A model generated the notes under the pieces. That model was not told the DNA's origin, made no database searches, and worked only from the letters and a program-made list of their open reading frames with translations. The translations under genes were made by a program, and so were the position numbers. Below, one piece after another: positions 42,111-52,380 of a stretch of DNA of 64,000 nucleotides; position 1 is the first letter of the stretch; every line of letters starts with the position of its first letter. This stretch comes from Lepidostoma basale. Lineage: Eukaryota; Arthropoda; Insecta; Trichoptera; Lepidostomatidae. The stretch lies in the NCBI GenBank assembly GCA_022606425.2, contig JAHDVF020001325.1:1054001-1118000 (forward strand). The letters are read 5' to 3'.

Positions 42111-42550
42111 CGAACCGATTCTCAAATTCAGTTTGAATGCCCTCGCAAGGCGAAACATATTTGACACTATTTATATAACCTATTTAAATTAAATCCTACT
42201 AAAACCACTAAACAATCGTGTTTACTATAAATTAATAATAGAGTTTTACAAAACTAATACCTCAACCATCAATAATTTGAATCACTGGTGAAAATTTTAT
42301 GAAAAATGAGCAATTTTTTCGGCAAAGAACGCATTATCGTATTATACGAGTATTTTACAATAATTTATAGGGAAACAATGTATTCGTTGATCGAGTGTTT
42401 CACACAATGAATAAGATTCTGGAACGAATTATTCCCGTTGTGAGAGATTGCACTGTTTTTATAAATAATGTATTAGCTAATTAAAGTAATGATAATAGTA
42501 AACATAATAGATATTAATGAAAAGATTGATACTCACAGTCATCACACTAG

Positions 42551-42796
42551 AGCCCCCTGCGCGCCTCTCGCCTCGTGGCCTCCTCGCCCGCCGCCACCGT
42601 CCCGTGCATGCCCCAGGAAGAGCGCCCCTGCAGCCCCCTACCGCTGGACTCGTGCCACTTCATCACTCACTTCGGAAAACATTGCACAACCGAATATTAC
42701 TACTGGCCCACGCCTCTCTGGGCGCGCGGTGTCGCTTCTGATACATGCTTGCACATCGCGTCGTCGATTTCACGGCCGGCACATTGTCTTAGATAA
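42551..42796 (+). other. GC-rich block, candidate coding exon
   Basis: After CACACTAG a forward frame of 81 codons runs to TAA 42794. The first about 40 codons have almost only G or C at third positions while positions 1 and 2 are mixed, a sign of real coding; residues include MPQEERPCSPLPLDSCHFIT, HFGKHCTTEYYYWPTPLWAR. No domain recognised. On the reverse strand a strong donor GTGAGTATC (42536-42528) follows the block, so it might instead be a reverse-strand first exon. Confidence 0.4.
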
Positions 42797-42844
42797 AATA
42801 TTGTCCCTTTCTGTACAAAATTACATCAAACATTAGTTCAAACA

Positions 42845-43140
42845 CTGATTTATGGTTTCTTGAACAGCAATGTAAAACTTCATATTTAATAATTAATACG
42901 AATGAAAACATCTGTTTTATACAAGTTTTATTATAATTAATGTGAATAACATATCAAATGTTAATGCGTTAGAAAGGCAAAACATAATATTAACATATTT
43001 ATTGTTTCTTGAACAATGATGTAAAACTCCATATTAAATAATGAATACGAATGAAAACGTCAGTTTCCTAGAAGTTTTATTATATTTTATGGGAATGACA
43101 TGTGTCGCCCTTGCATTATCAAATGTATTACATTTGATAC
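42845..43140. mobile_element. MITE-B, two partial copies in tandem
   Basis: Two left arms (AATACGAATGAAAACATCTG near 42895; AATACGAATGAAAACGTCAG near 43044), each preceded by TTTCTTGAACA. Second centre TTATCAA at 43116-43122 followed by ATGTATTACATTTGATA. Confidence 0.8.
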
Positions 43141-43669
43141 TCAATTTAAATTTATTGTCTTTGCGGTGTATCTTATAGCATATCTATTATCTATATAGCA
43201 TATAGAACAATTTTTTTTACTTTACTTCAACCATTCTATTGTATGTTTGCAAAACTGTCGCCTATCATGAATTCAAGTTTTTGTTTTGAATGTTATACGT
43301 AAAGAGCTTTGGGTCCTCCTAGCAGCTGTAACTTCAGCCACCCCCACCCCCCGGTTATGTAAACAAACGAGTAGACACCATTTGTTTAACTTCTTGTTAC
43401 ACCTAGTGCCCGCAGAGTTTAATAAATTTACATACAAAGAGCCCACTCGGCCCGCGAATATACACATTAGTAAGTAGGCTCCTCTAGCTTCAGCCGCAAC
43501 CTTTAGAGAACATTTACCTGGCAACATTACCTACCGGGGGAGCTGTTTCATTGGATACTAACCTTTCCAGAATCTAGGTGGCGTTATATTCTAAAACAGA
43601 GATGGCGAATCCATGTCTAACCTACATGCATGTCAAACAAATATTTTTTAAGGCTATACTTATTTTGAC
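43141..43669. other. Unassigned, partly GC-rich
   Basis: 43315-43535 is less AT-rich (CCACCCCCACCCCCCGG) with opposed open frames of 63 and 84 codons. No family or splice signals convincing. Confidence 0.35.
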
Positions 43670-43975
43670 GAGCTGTGCCATATTTACAAAGCTCCCAGTC
43701 TCTTCACACAGGTCAGACTGAATAGACTGAGATGAGCCGGTCACGTGCAGAGGATGCCGTCATCGCGAACCCCAAAAAGATTTCTGGAGTGGCACCCAGG
43801 TGGTAAAAGACCAACTGGACGACCAAGGCTGCGATGGGAGGATGAAATGGGGAGAGATGGGGCGAAATTGTTTCGAGTGTCCGATTGGAGGGTCGAAGCG
43901 GAGGACAGGAGGAGTTGGAGGCGAAGAATACTGAAGGCTATGGCCCGATATGGGCTGTAGGGCCATCGAAGAAGA
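43670..43975 (+). pseudogene. Non-LTR LINE C-terminus, (GAA)n tail
   Basis: Reads VRLNRLR, stop, AGHVQRMPSSRTPKRFLEWH, PGGKRPTGRPRLRWEDEMGR, RRSWRRRILKAMARYGL, stop, then CATCGAAGAAGAAGGA. This R.RW.GHV.RMP...PK..L and GRPRLRW order is common in RTE and related LINE C-termini. Confidence 0.8.
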
Positions 43976-43994
43976 AGGATACTTATTTTGGAAA

Positions 43995-44110
43995 GTTTAA
44001 TATAAGCTAAAACAACTGGATGCAATCTGCATAAGACAGAGTGGCGTGGAAGCGAAAAGGAGGAAGCCTTTGTCCAGGAGTTAGCGGGAATAGGTTGAAG
44101 AAGAAAACAA
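43995..44110 (+). pseudogene. RTE-type LINE scrap
   Basis: TGGATGCAATCTGCATAAGA, CAGAGTGGCGTGGAAGCG and CTTTGTCCAGGAGTTAGCGG parallel 19530-19615; ends TTGAAGAAGAAAAC. Confidence 0.7.
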
Positions 44111-44270
44111 AATGAAGTTAACCATCAACGATAAAAAACGGTCGGACATTTCACGCGTGCCAACTCACAAATTGCGAAAATATGTCATAAAACAAAAAAA
44201 GAATGAAGCTAGTCGTAAAAAGTGTAAAATAGTACCAAATAATTCTTACATTTTAGTGGGGTAATTTCGA

Positions 44271-44280
44271 TATATATTTA

Positions 44281-44303
<23 letters not shown>
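44271..44303. repeat. Short (TA)n microsatellite
   Basis: TATATATTTATATATATATA and continuing; adjoins the 3' side of the next SINE-T. Confidence 0.8.
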
Positions 44304-44311
<8 letters not shown>

Positions 44312-44324
44312 TCTTGTATACAAC

Positions 44325-44545
44325 AGGTTGTTTGAACCCAATTACTATATACACATTATTCTTAGCTATTATATTGATGATTCACATGACATGTGATAGG
44401 TAGCCAATCTATCACCATTTTATTGTCACGTGAATTCTACACCAGACCAAAGACAGTGTGACAATCACACTGCCATCGCCGGGAATCGAGCCCGGGACCT
44501 TCGCTATGGAAGTCAGAGCTCTTACCACTCTGCCACGGTAATAGT
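44325..44545 (-). mobile_element. SINE-T, most complete copy
   Basis: Reverse strand: ACCGTGGCAGAGTGGTAAGA with the A box, GGTCCCGGGCTCGATTCCCG with the B box, GTGTGATTGTCACACTGTCT, TTGGTCTGGTGTAGAATTCA, tail ATCAATATAATAGCTAAGAA and CCTGTTGTATACAAG. About 220 bp. The head resembles a tRNA but the acceptor arm does not close, so it is not a functional tRNA. Confidence 0.9.
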
Positions 44546-44754
44546 GTTATTTAGTCACAAACATATTTTGATTTTCGCTTTAACTCGATTCATATATTTT
44601 TCAGGTGACACATTAAAAAAAACTTTTTTTGACACATTTGAAAAAAGGGTTGCAATCAATGTTCTAAGGCATAACCATACATAAACACATCTGTAACATT
44701 GAAAATATGTTATTTTTAAGATATTTTGTATGATTTTTGCTAACTAACAAATAA

Positions 44755-44900
44755 TTAATACGAATGAAAACGTCAGTTTTCTAGAAGTTTTATTATATTT
44801 TATGGGAATGACATGTTTCGCCCTTCTAAGGCATTATCAAATCTCATAAAATATAATAAAACTTCTAGAAAACTAACTTTCTCAATCGTATTGATTAACT
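44755..44900. mobile_element. MITE-B, compact palindrome
   Basis: TTAATACGAATGAAAACGTC to CCCTTCTAAGGCATTATCAA (reverse core TTGATAA 44840-44834), then directly ATAAAATATAATAAAACTTC and CAATCGTATTGATT. The right ribozyme half is deleted. Confidence 0.85.
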
Positions 44901-45235
44901 AACTAACCATTGCCGCCACACTATTCAATCCTGACATACTTCTCTAGATTCCTCTACATTCATATATCTTGCCGATTTTTCCGACCCCTCGCGTAAATTT
45001 AGCGTAGATGAAAAATGAACCAGAAAACGAGAAATAAATTTTATAACATTATACGCACGTGTTTCAGCAGCAACGGATACCTCTTCAACTATTCTTAACT
45101 AATTAGTTAACCATCACGATATTTCTTCGGAGGGATGGGCAGAAAGAAGAGCTCGCCATACTCTTCTATTCTATACCTCATGAGCTTCCTCTGTATTCAT
45201 ACATCGTGGACAAGTACAATTATGAAGGTGACCAC
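44893..45235 (-). mobile_element. Two LINE G 3' end scraps
   Basis: 44893-45000: AACTAACTAACCATTGCCGC and the C-terminal region, with the middle deleted. 45100-45235: AACTAATTAGTTAACCATCA, GGATGGGCAGAAAGAAG and CATTCATACATCGTGG. Both diverged. Confidence 0.65.
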
Positions 45236-45308
45236 CTTATAGAAATTGGTTATATTTTTACTGTGTTTGTTGTGTTTTTGGGTAACACCGTGTGATAACT
45301 CCTTCTCG

Positions 45309-45349
45309 ACCGACGTTTCGGAGATCGTTGCAGTCTCCATCTTCAGGGT
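45309..45349 (-). ncRNA. Hammerhead ribozyme, fully consensus core
   Basis: Reverse strand: stem I ACC (45349-45347)/GGT (45311-45309); CTGAAGA 45346-45340; stem II GGAGA (45338-45334)/TCTCC (45324-45320) with a 9-nt loop; GAAA 45319-45316; stem III ACGT; cleavage after GTC between 45312 and 45311. Every invariant base is kept. Stem III is only 2 bp, so dimeric action, as known for short-stem III hammerheads, is likely. Confidence 0.75.
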
Positions 45350-45704
45350 AATGAATGTGATATGTGTTGTGTCTGCTAAGGTACTTCACCGTTGTACCGT
45401 ATTTTTACTGTTTCCACACAACGTTTAAACCTTTCTACCTTCTTCATTTTATTATTTACATGCAATATTCAAAATAAATTAATTAAAACGTTAAAATTAA
45501 ATAAGTTTTTGGTTATGTGGAGAGATTTGACAGCTGTTAAAATTAATTTTCGTGATTTTTCGAACCTTTATGTGCATTTGTTCCAATTTCAATTTGAATG
45601 ATTTCTTTGATAACATTTTTAAGTTCTTGCTTGAGTTGAATTGTTTTAAGTGCCTAATTACAGTTGATTAAAAAACGGTGGATGAGTGGAATATAAATTT
45701 TAAA
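45350..45704. other. Unassigned
   Basis: Flanks of the 45.3 kb ribozyme. The repeat unit that carries it was not delimited. Confidence 0.35.
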
Positions 45705-45760
45705 AAAAAGTCCGGATCGTCCAGCTGACATGTGCACCATAAAAAAAATATTATTTGTTA
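45705..45760 (+). repeat. Dispersed repeat, second copy
   Basis: AAAGTCCGGATCGTCCAGCT then GACATGTGCACCATAAAAA; same as 18975-19020. Confidence 0.6.
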
Positions 45761-45784
45761 TGCTTTTTTTTTTTTTTGTTTTAA

Positions 45785-45905
45785 ATAATAATTAAATAAA
45801 ACGATGTTTTTTAACTACTTCCACTTTTGTCTTTATTTAGACAGCGACCGGTTTCTGCCATCGACAGACTGGTAACACTATTGTAAACTTAGTCCTTTAT
45901 ATACA
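45785..45905 (-). mobile_element. Family D element, decayed hammerhead
   Basis: Reverse strand CAGT, CTGTCGA (45867-45861; A6 changed to T), a shortened stem II, GAAA 45855-45852, ACCGGTC, then CTAAATAAAGACAAAAGTGG. The stem I strand CAGT matches ACTG in the 20.8 kb copy. Confidence 0.6.
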
Positions 45906-46254
45906 TACAGATCAGGGGTGGTAAACATGATTCTATACAAAAATAATCTTCAAATATTTATGTAAAATGTTCTGAATTTAACTATTGGTATTAAAGGTAT
46001 TCTTGGAGGTTCGTATTTATTATAATACAATGGGTTTTAATTTTTATTATCTCTTACATATTCGTTTATAATGTTTGAAAAATGGTTTGAAAAAACTTCC
46101 ATCGAGAGATTTCAGTAAAATCACTTGATTATTTGTTTTAGATTTATTTTGTGAACCCTGTGAACGAAAGGCGAAACCTATCATCCCCATAATTTTTAAT
46201 AAAACTTCGAGAAATTCTTCGCTTTGGAATTCAAATGCTTATATAAGGAAGAAA

Positions 46255-46540
46255 TGTAGAGCGGAAGAAAGTATAACGATGAAGGAAGAATGGTAAAGAA
46301 ACCATACGTTAACGGTGTGAATGGAGTACGGAGTCGTGGGAGACCGAGGAAATCTTGACATGACCAAATTAATCCAATTTTTAAGGTCGGCCATGTTAGA
46401 AGTCGGAAGAATCGACGTGGGTGTATGACACGCTGTATGAATGTGGAGGAACCTAGAGCAATGTGTTAGGATCGAGTAGTGAAGCAGTGCATTCTCTCTG
46501 CCTATCCCTTCATTGAAACGGCGTGATGGTTTGTTGGTGT
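46255..46540 (+). pseudogene. LINE G 3' end
   Basis: GGAAGAATGGTAAAGAAACC, GTGAATGGAGTACGGAGTCG, GGGAGACCGAGGAAATC, then ATGACACGCTGTATGAATGT and AACGGCGTGATGGTTTGTTG. Coding RMVKK...VNGVRSRGRPRKS with stops; the tail has become TTGTTGGTGTTG. A MITE-B scrap follows at 46549-46585. Confidence 0.8.
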
Positions 46541-46595
46541 TGTTGTTCTAGAAAACGGACGTTTTCGTTCGTATTAATAATGTAACGAAAACTCT

Positions 46596-47147
46596 TTGTT
46601 GATTCAAATAATTGCTCGCTACGCAACTTGTATCCTTGATACCTTTAGGAATGTCAAGATATTTTCGAACATTCAGGTACTTCGGGTATTGTATAATTCC
46701 TTGGTAAGAATTCGGCTGGTATATACTACCATTATTTGGTCACCACCTGAGATCCGATATTCTCTGATGGTGGAGCGAGCGCAGAAAAAAAATTTGCGCT
46801 TTCTTTACCTCAGGGAGCGCGGTCATTACCCGTGGCTCTTTCCGACTGAATTCTTGCTAGGTATGCTAAGCTACCAATCATTGGAGAGAAGGAGGAATAT
46901 CCACTTGGAAGTTACACATATACAAAACTCGGATGTCCTGAGTGATGAAGGTCTATTTGTCCCTGATAATACCTTCGTCAAATACAGCACAGATTGTTTT
47001 ATTTGCCGCGCTGCAGAATTAACCTGCCAATGGTTATGCCTGTGGGTAGGGCAATCTTATTGCTTAATCGGGCTCGATTCTCGCTCGGAGGTCGACATAT
47101 TTTGTGACAGTGTGAGTTGCCCCAGGGATGCAATATCAATGTTATGA
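46596..47147 (+). pseudogene. LINE J (Jockey-like) RT C-terminal region
   Basis: 183-codon open frame: LRVLYNSLVRIRLVYTTIIW, SPPEIRYSLMVERAQKKNLR, FLYLRERGHYPWLFPTEFLL and GMLSYQSLERRRNI. This is the segment after the RT domain in Jockey-clade proteins. From about 47005 the usual FYLP..RTNLP.VMPVGRAI sequence appears in another frame, so a frameshift is hidden inside this open frame. 5'-truncated. Confidence 0.85.
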
Positions 47148-47289
47148 TTCTTTTTAATTCTTAATCTTAATGTTTTTTTATGGTTCTCTTATAAATTCTT
47201 ATAATGTAATTGCAAACGATCTGGAATTGTATGTCTATAATGTTTGTGATTTTTAAACTTTGGAAAGAAGCTATTACTTGGTGGTTTGA

Positions 47290-47510
47290 CATATTTAAAA
47301 TTAGAATTGAACACTTTTAAAACGTTGTATAAAACCTCTTTATTTTAGTCCGCAGCGTCAACCGGTTTCACTCTGTAACGAGCTTTGTCAGGGCTTTACA
47401 CAAACTGTTTGTGTATATAATTATAGTGAAACCGGTTGGCGCTCCTGACTCAAAATTAGGTGGTTTTATACAACGTTTTAAAAGTGTTTAATTCTAATTT
47501 TGATTTTTAT
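47290..47510. mobile_element. Foldback element related to family F
   Basis: Arms AATTAGAATTGAACACTTTT and AAAAGTGTTTAATTCTAATT; each arm has GAAACCGGTTG. Reverse-strand left arm: CTGACAA (47391-47385), stem II GCTC/GAGT, GAAA 47369-47366. The right arm lost its core. Confidence 0.8.
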
Positions 47511-47942
47511 TCAAATAAATTAAATGAAAATCAAATAAATAAATGAAATACCTGATATTATGAGAAGTATGCTTTGTATACCATATACGAAATTTGCTCC
47601 GCGAATGACGGCCAAATATACAATAAATTATAGTTAAAAGTACTTTGGGAGCATATTCTCAGGGCGCTCGCCTAATGACCTTTTTCAATTTATCCTCAGA
47701 GAAAATAAAGAACAGCGTCCTCCGCCAGCAGAGGGTGGTATCGGATTTCTATTTGCATAAAAAATTCGTTCTATGAAAATTATACGCGCTCATTACTGCT
47801 TTTATTTTTTAGCGGAAACTGCCATTCAAGCGGGTTTTCATGAAAATTCTTTTACAATTTATTTAATTTACGTTTTTCAGTAATAAAAATGTACGTTAAA
47901 TTTTCTATCGGCACTTACCGTCATTAAGTTTAATGTTATATA
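47511..47942. other. Unassigned
   Basis: No recognised element; 47660-47760 is less AT-rich. Confidence 0.35.
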
Positions 47943-48290
47943 ACTAACTAACTAATCATCAAGCCGTCTCTCCAAAGGGGTAGACAGAAAGAATGAACCG
48001 CCGCACTGTTCTTTTCTGACATACTTCTTTTACTTTCTCAACAATTATACGAGTATATTGTGTCATGCACGCACGTTGATTTCTCCGACTCCTCGCGTAA
48101 TCGATAAATATTATTTGATTTTCATGTTGAATTTTCATTGGAATATTAGTTTACAAGTAATACAACATAAAAAAAATTCTTCTTTATGCTTCTCTTTCTT
48201 AACTAATTAGGTAACAATCACGCCGTCTCACTGAAGGGGTAGGCAAAAGTAATGGACCGCCATACTGTTATTTCTTGACAAAATTCTCTC
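47943..48290 (-). mobile_element. Two LINE G 3' ends in series
   Basis: 47943-48120: AACTAACTAACTAATCATCA to the coding region, with TACGAGTA at 48048-48055. 48205-48290: AACTAATTAGGTAACAATCA, GCCGTCTCACTGAAGGGG, AATGGACCGCCATACTG. Confidence 0.75.
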
Positions 48291-48291
48291 G

Positions 48292-48770
48292 ATTCTTCTT
48301 CTTTACTTTTGGTAGACTTGGGAGTCTGTTATTTCAGGCGGGTCCTCTTGAGACACTGAACTCCAGCTTTCTCTCCACCATTTCGGGGGTCTTCCTGGTC
48401 GGCGTTGTCCGTTTGGTGTTCCATGGAGAGCTATGTATGGTATCCTATCTGAGCTCATTCTTTCTACATAGTCTTTTACATACTCATCTGACCACATCTT
48501 CGACCTCGCAGATTTCTCGGATTGCTGTATTCCTAACTCGATCACGTAGGGTTTTTCCAGCGCGGAGTGTTTTCATCTCGGTTGTCCTGAGCATGCTCTT
48601 TGTCTTGACAGTGTATGCTCTCGATTCAATGCCATATGTGAGGATTGGTCGCGCACAGGTCTTATAAATGCGTACCTTGCTGTCAGTTCTCATGTCCTTG
48701 TTTCTCCATATGACATTTTTAGGCAGCCTGCAACCGCTGCAGCCTTATCTACCTGTGACCTTATTTCTCT
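48292..48770 (-). pseudogene. LINE H C-terminus
   Basis: Forward strand starts TTCTTCTTTACTTTTGGTAG (complement of the tail). Reverse: WRESWSSVSQEDPPEITDSQ, HGTPNGQRRPGRPPKWW, then in another frame DSKVRIYKTCARPILTYGIE, SRAYTVKTKSMLRTTEMKTL. A deletion of the QRRRYWHQHV region and a frameshift are evident. Confidence 0.85.
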
Positions 48771-49219
48771 GGGGAGGTCATTAGAGCTGGTTACTTATGA
48801 TATGTAACGAATTATATATAATTATATATCGAAAGTAGATTAAGCACCTAACTTTATCAAAACGATCACGTTTTATTTATTTCCAGTGCACCAGGAAAAG
48901 TAGTTTTGTTTTGTGTTTATTTGCTCGTTCTAATATTTCGATAATAGCATATTTAAAACGTCTCAAACCAGCGCCTGCCGGAAACACACATATAAAATAT
49001 CCTTGCCTAATGCGTGTATATACCCATCTTCTTTGACAACCTTAAGGGCGCTGTCTATTCAGCTATTTTTATGAAAAACTTTGAACGGTATCTGTTTAGA
49101 AATTTAAGCATAAACTTTTTCAATATAAATACGCTTAATGTTTTTGGATTGTTTTAGCGAGATATTTTTTTTTCTGTTTTTTGAATGTATACAAATACTA
49201 GTAGACAAATTCTGGATTT
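48771..49219. other. Unassigned
   Basis: No recognised element. Confidence 0.35.
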
Positions 49220-49242
49220 TACCCATTGCGGGTTAATCATTT

Positions 49243-49560
49243 TTAAGGATTAATTGTATCTCAATAGAGACGAAGATGTAAATTGTTTTTTTGGAAACAG
49301 ATTTTCTGCTTAATGCTTACAAATAATCTTAATAAATGGCGCTAGTGTAGATTGACCTAAAAATGTGAATTGTTCTTAACGTAGTAGCATATATACATCT
49401 TTCAAAAATTTGGCAGACGTGGTGGTCGTAAGAAGGGCGGAATGGGGAACGTTGTTAACATAAAGTGATCCTAAGCCCTGTAAACGCCTCGACTACCATA
49501 TTCTGTTTCCAAAAAAACAATTTACACCTTCGTCTCTATTTAGATACAATTAATCCTTAA
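49243..49560. mobile_element. T-family element with about 55-bp inverted arms and TTAA at both ends
   Basis: Left GGATTAATTGTATCTCAATA...GGAAACAGA and right TCTGTTTCC...TAGATACAATTAATCC are near-perfect inverses, flanked by TTAA (49243-49246; 49557-49560). TTAA is the piggyBac target, but the left 40 bp outside are also shared with 60.1 kb, so the true boundary is uncertain. Confidence 0.7.
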
Positions 49561-49809
49561 AAAAGATATAATTTTAGATATTAATTGAAAGTATTTTAAA
49601 AAAATCTACTTTAAACTGAATTAATCATTATGAAGTGTGAGCCGATTGTATCCAGAATCAAATCAAATATAAATATTCATATAAACTTAAAAAATAAACT
49701 CATTACATTTACTAACAAACGTATCAATAAAATTACTTTCCAATTTAAACGTTTGATTTTTTATAATTTTTTCCAATCTTTATAGAATTTGGATTTCCAC
49801 CTAAAGCTT

Positions 49810-49985
49810 TTGTTTTTAAATAATGACGTAAAACTGCATATTACATAATTAATATAATTGAGCACGTCTGTTTTTTAGAAGTTTTATTACAATATAATTT
49901 ACGGTAACGGCATGTTTCAACTTGCTAATGCATTATAAAATATAATTAAACTTACCAAAAACCGACGTTTTCATTCATATTAATT
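49810..49985. mobile_element. MITE-B, diverged
   Basis: GAGCACGTCTGTTTTTTAGA, CGGCATGTTTCAACTTGCTA, AATTAAACTTACCAAAAACC, GACGTTTTCATTCATATTAA. Centre deleted. Confidence 0.75.
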
Positions 49986-50294
49986 ATACATTACTGTAGT
50001 TATAATACTCATGGATATCGTTTGTACTTATAACTAAGAACGCCATTTCCTTAGAATAGAGAATTTTAGGTTACCTAGAAAGTATTGTGCCTAAGAAATA
50101 ATAATAAAAAATATATAGCAAAAATAAGATGACATTTAAAATAATTTACTTTATGTTAGTACGAATTTGAAAAATTCAAAATTCAAAAAAGCACAATTTA
50201 CGTATTTGAAATATACAGTATAAAACAAAAGAAATATGTTTTTATAAATATATCTCAATATATAATAGTATTAAAAATAAATTAAAATAAAACA
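49986..50294. other. Unassigned AT-rich DNA
   Basis: No recognised element. Confidence 0.35.
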
Positions 50295-50460
50295 GTATTC
50301 ATTGGACCGATCAAATCAATCAAATATTAAATGTCGACCACGTGAGGAGTCGGAGAAATGGACGTGTGTGCATTGCACTATGTATGAATTTTGAGGAAGT
50401 ATGTCAGTGAAGAAAAGCGTGGCGGTCGGTTTTTTCTGCCTAACCCTCCGGAGCGGAGCT
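50295..50460 (+). mobile_element. LINE G C-terminal fragment
   Basis: GACCGATCAAATCAATCAAA, GTCGACCACGTGAGGAGTCG, GAGAAATGGACGTGTGTGCA; tail lost after CTAACCCTCCGG. Confidence 0.7.
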
Positions 50461-50624
50461 GAAGATGGCTGCAGAGGATCGAACGGAGTGAATAACCAAT
50501 CCCCAGCATTCAATCCAGAGACCCCTTCATATTCCATGAAATATTAATAAATAAAAATATTTCCTCTGCTTTGTCTCTTATAGAACAATATAATCATCCA
50601 AATTATTGTCGATTCTTAATATAT

Positions 50625-50825
50625 TTATTACTGTTAAAATTGAAAACACTGTTATAATATCCCGATTTCTCTGAGAGTGTCGCGACAGCTGTTTCGATAA
50701 CCTATGTTGGCGAAATAGCTGTCGCGACACTCTCAGTGAATAAAAAGAAACTGTGATATTATAACAGTGTTTTAATTTAACAGTAATAATGTTAAAGTAT
50801 CATAGTGTTTCGGCCAAAGCAATGG
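50625..50825. mobile_element. Family E foldback, cores deleted
   Basis: ATTACTGTTAAAATTGAAAA and ATTTAACAGTAATAATGTTA at the ends; GAGAGTGTCGCGACAGCTGT and ATAGCTGTCGCGACACTCTC inside. GAAA is kept in both arms but CTGATGA is gone. Confidence 0.75.
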
Positions 50826-51329
50826 ACTATTTAATTAATATATTTACTTTATTAACTTTAAAAAAGTGTGCCAAGGTAACAAATTTTAAAAATTTCTCTC
50901 ATCTTCCTAGTTTAAAATTTTCAGATAACATTTTAATGAAATCAGGTTAGAAGGAAAATTACGAAAATCATATAATGTTTATTAATTTACATCGGATTGG
51001 ACAACTACTTATTTAAGTCAATCTTAAATATTATGGGGACAACCCTCTTGATGGCCAAGAGACCAGATATCAAAGCTTATTTATAGTCTTTGTTGGTGAC
51101 AGGCACGACCACGTGCGTGTTTAGGTATTGGAAAGGTAGGCACTTATATATAATACTATAGGGGTATATATATACATATTACAAAGTTCACTTATGTATA
51201 AACGACGATTATAAAAATAGTGTTATACTCGCACATAACATTTACTTCCTTACTGATGGCACATTTATTTTGAGACGTTTTATTAATTGACCTAATTTGA
51301 ACCATTCTTATTTTAAAATACTCATACCA
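50826..51329. other. Unassigned
   Basis: No recognised element. Confidence 0.35.
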
Positions 51330-51500
51330 GAAATGCCTATTGGTGGCGATGAGGTTCGCAACCCATCACACCGCGTCTCCCGCGGGGGCGAAAAGAAAAG
51401 AATGGAGTGCCGCATCGGTTAAAGTGTGGCAGTCCATTCTTTCTGCCTACCCCTTCGGAGAAACGGCGTGAGTGTTAGTTAGTAAGTTAGTTAGTTCTAT
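51330..51500 (+). mobile_element. S2 element
   Basis: AATGCCTATTGGTGGCGATG, GCGTCTCCCGCGGGGGCGAA, GTGTGGCAGTCCATTCTTTC and AAACGGCGTGAGTGTTAGTT. Full length with tail. Confidence 0.85.
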
Positions 51501-51559
51501 GTTTTCGACGTCATGACATTCGTAATATAATACAAAATTATAATATAACTAGCATTTAA

Positions 51560-51830
51560 TGGTACAGCGTGGTGTTTGCCTGAAGTCACCAGGTGGTAGC
51601 ACTACTACTCCACCAAATGGAACTGGATTATTTCGCAAGTCTTTCAATGTATAATATATGACCCAAATGTGAAATCTTCCGAACCTTGATAGTTGATAAC
51701 AGTTCCCTGTCAACTCTAGCTCGCCTCAGAACTTTGGTATTGGTAACCATGTCTGTCCAGGGAATTCCGAGCATTCGGCGATAGAGCCATATTTCAAATG
51801 CTTCCAGTCTCTTCATTGAGTTGACTGAAG
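51560..51830 (-). pseudogene. Non-LTR LINE fragment (KRLEAFE.WLYRRML type)
   Basis: Reverse frame 51816-51628 reads MKRLEAFEIWLYRRMLGIPW, TDMVTNTKVLRRARVDRELL, STIKVRKISHLGHIL. This is a common region downstream of the RT domain in insect non-LTR proteins. Short and isolated. Confidence 0.75.
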
Positions 51831-51969
51831 AACTTTATTCCTGATAAAACAGGTTGGTTCGATAAAATAAAATAAAGTTGTACAACGTACACGTGTGTTT
51901 TAAATTATGTTACATTATAATTATAGATTTTTCTTTATTTATATATTTTTATACATACGTTAAATGTAT

Positions 51970-52380
51970 ATATATCCTTATGTATGAAAGCAAACATGGA
52001 ACTGGCAGAAGAAGGCTGAGAGCACGAAGAAAGAAATGTTAATGAAGTACACTAACCGATGTGAAAAGAGTACAGAATCGAGGAAAATATGGCATGGCCA
52101 AAATAATAAATTTTAAGCGTCTTCCATAATAAAAGTCGAAAGAATATACATGCGTATATAATTCGACATAATCGTATTCGACATTTACATAAGGGTATAT
52201 GTACATTTAACGTATGTAAAAAAAATATAAATAAAGAAAAATATATAATTATAATTTTAAACACATATACATAATTGTATATGTGAAGAAATCGATAGGT
52301 TTGTGTCAAGATAGATTAGTGTGGCGGTCAATTTTCACAGCCTACCCTTCCGGTGAAATGGCGTGACGGTTTGTTGTTGG
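51970..52380 (+). pseudogene. LINE G, strongly decayed
   Basis: CTTATGTATGAAAGCAAACA and GGAACTGGCAGAAGAAGG (YGSEAWNWQKK), then RTESRKIWHGQN-like sequence and, after AT-rich expansion, GTGTGGCGGTCAATTTTCAC and ATGGCGTGACGGTTTGTTGT. Confidence 0.65.

Larger units (their letters stand above)
41565..42280. mobile_element. Family C foldback split by nested insertions
   Basis: Left arm 41570-41612 (AACACGGTTGTTTAGTGGTT) is the inverse of 42192-42230 (AAACCACTAAACAATCGTGT), as in the intact element at 4133-4375. Between them are a family E scrap and a LINE J. The right arm keeps CTCGCAAGGCGAAACATATT. Confidence 0.6.

Noticed and set aside
44385..44545. A tRNA gene
   Set aside because: A and B boxes are present but the acceptor stem and anticodon arm do not close, and eight copies with a common non-tRNA tail mark it as a SINE.
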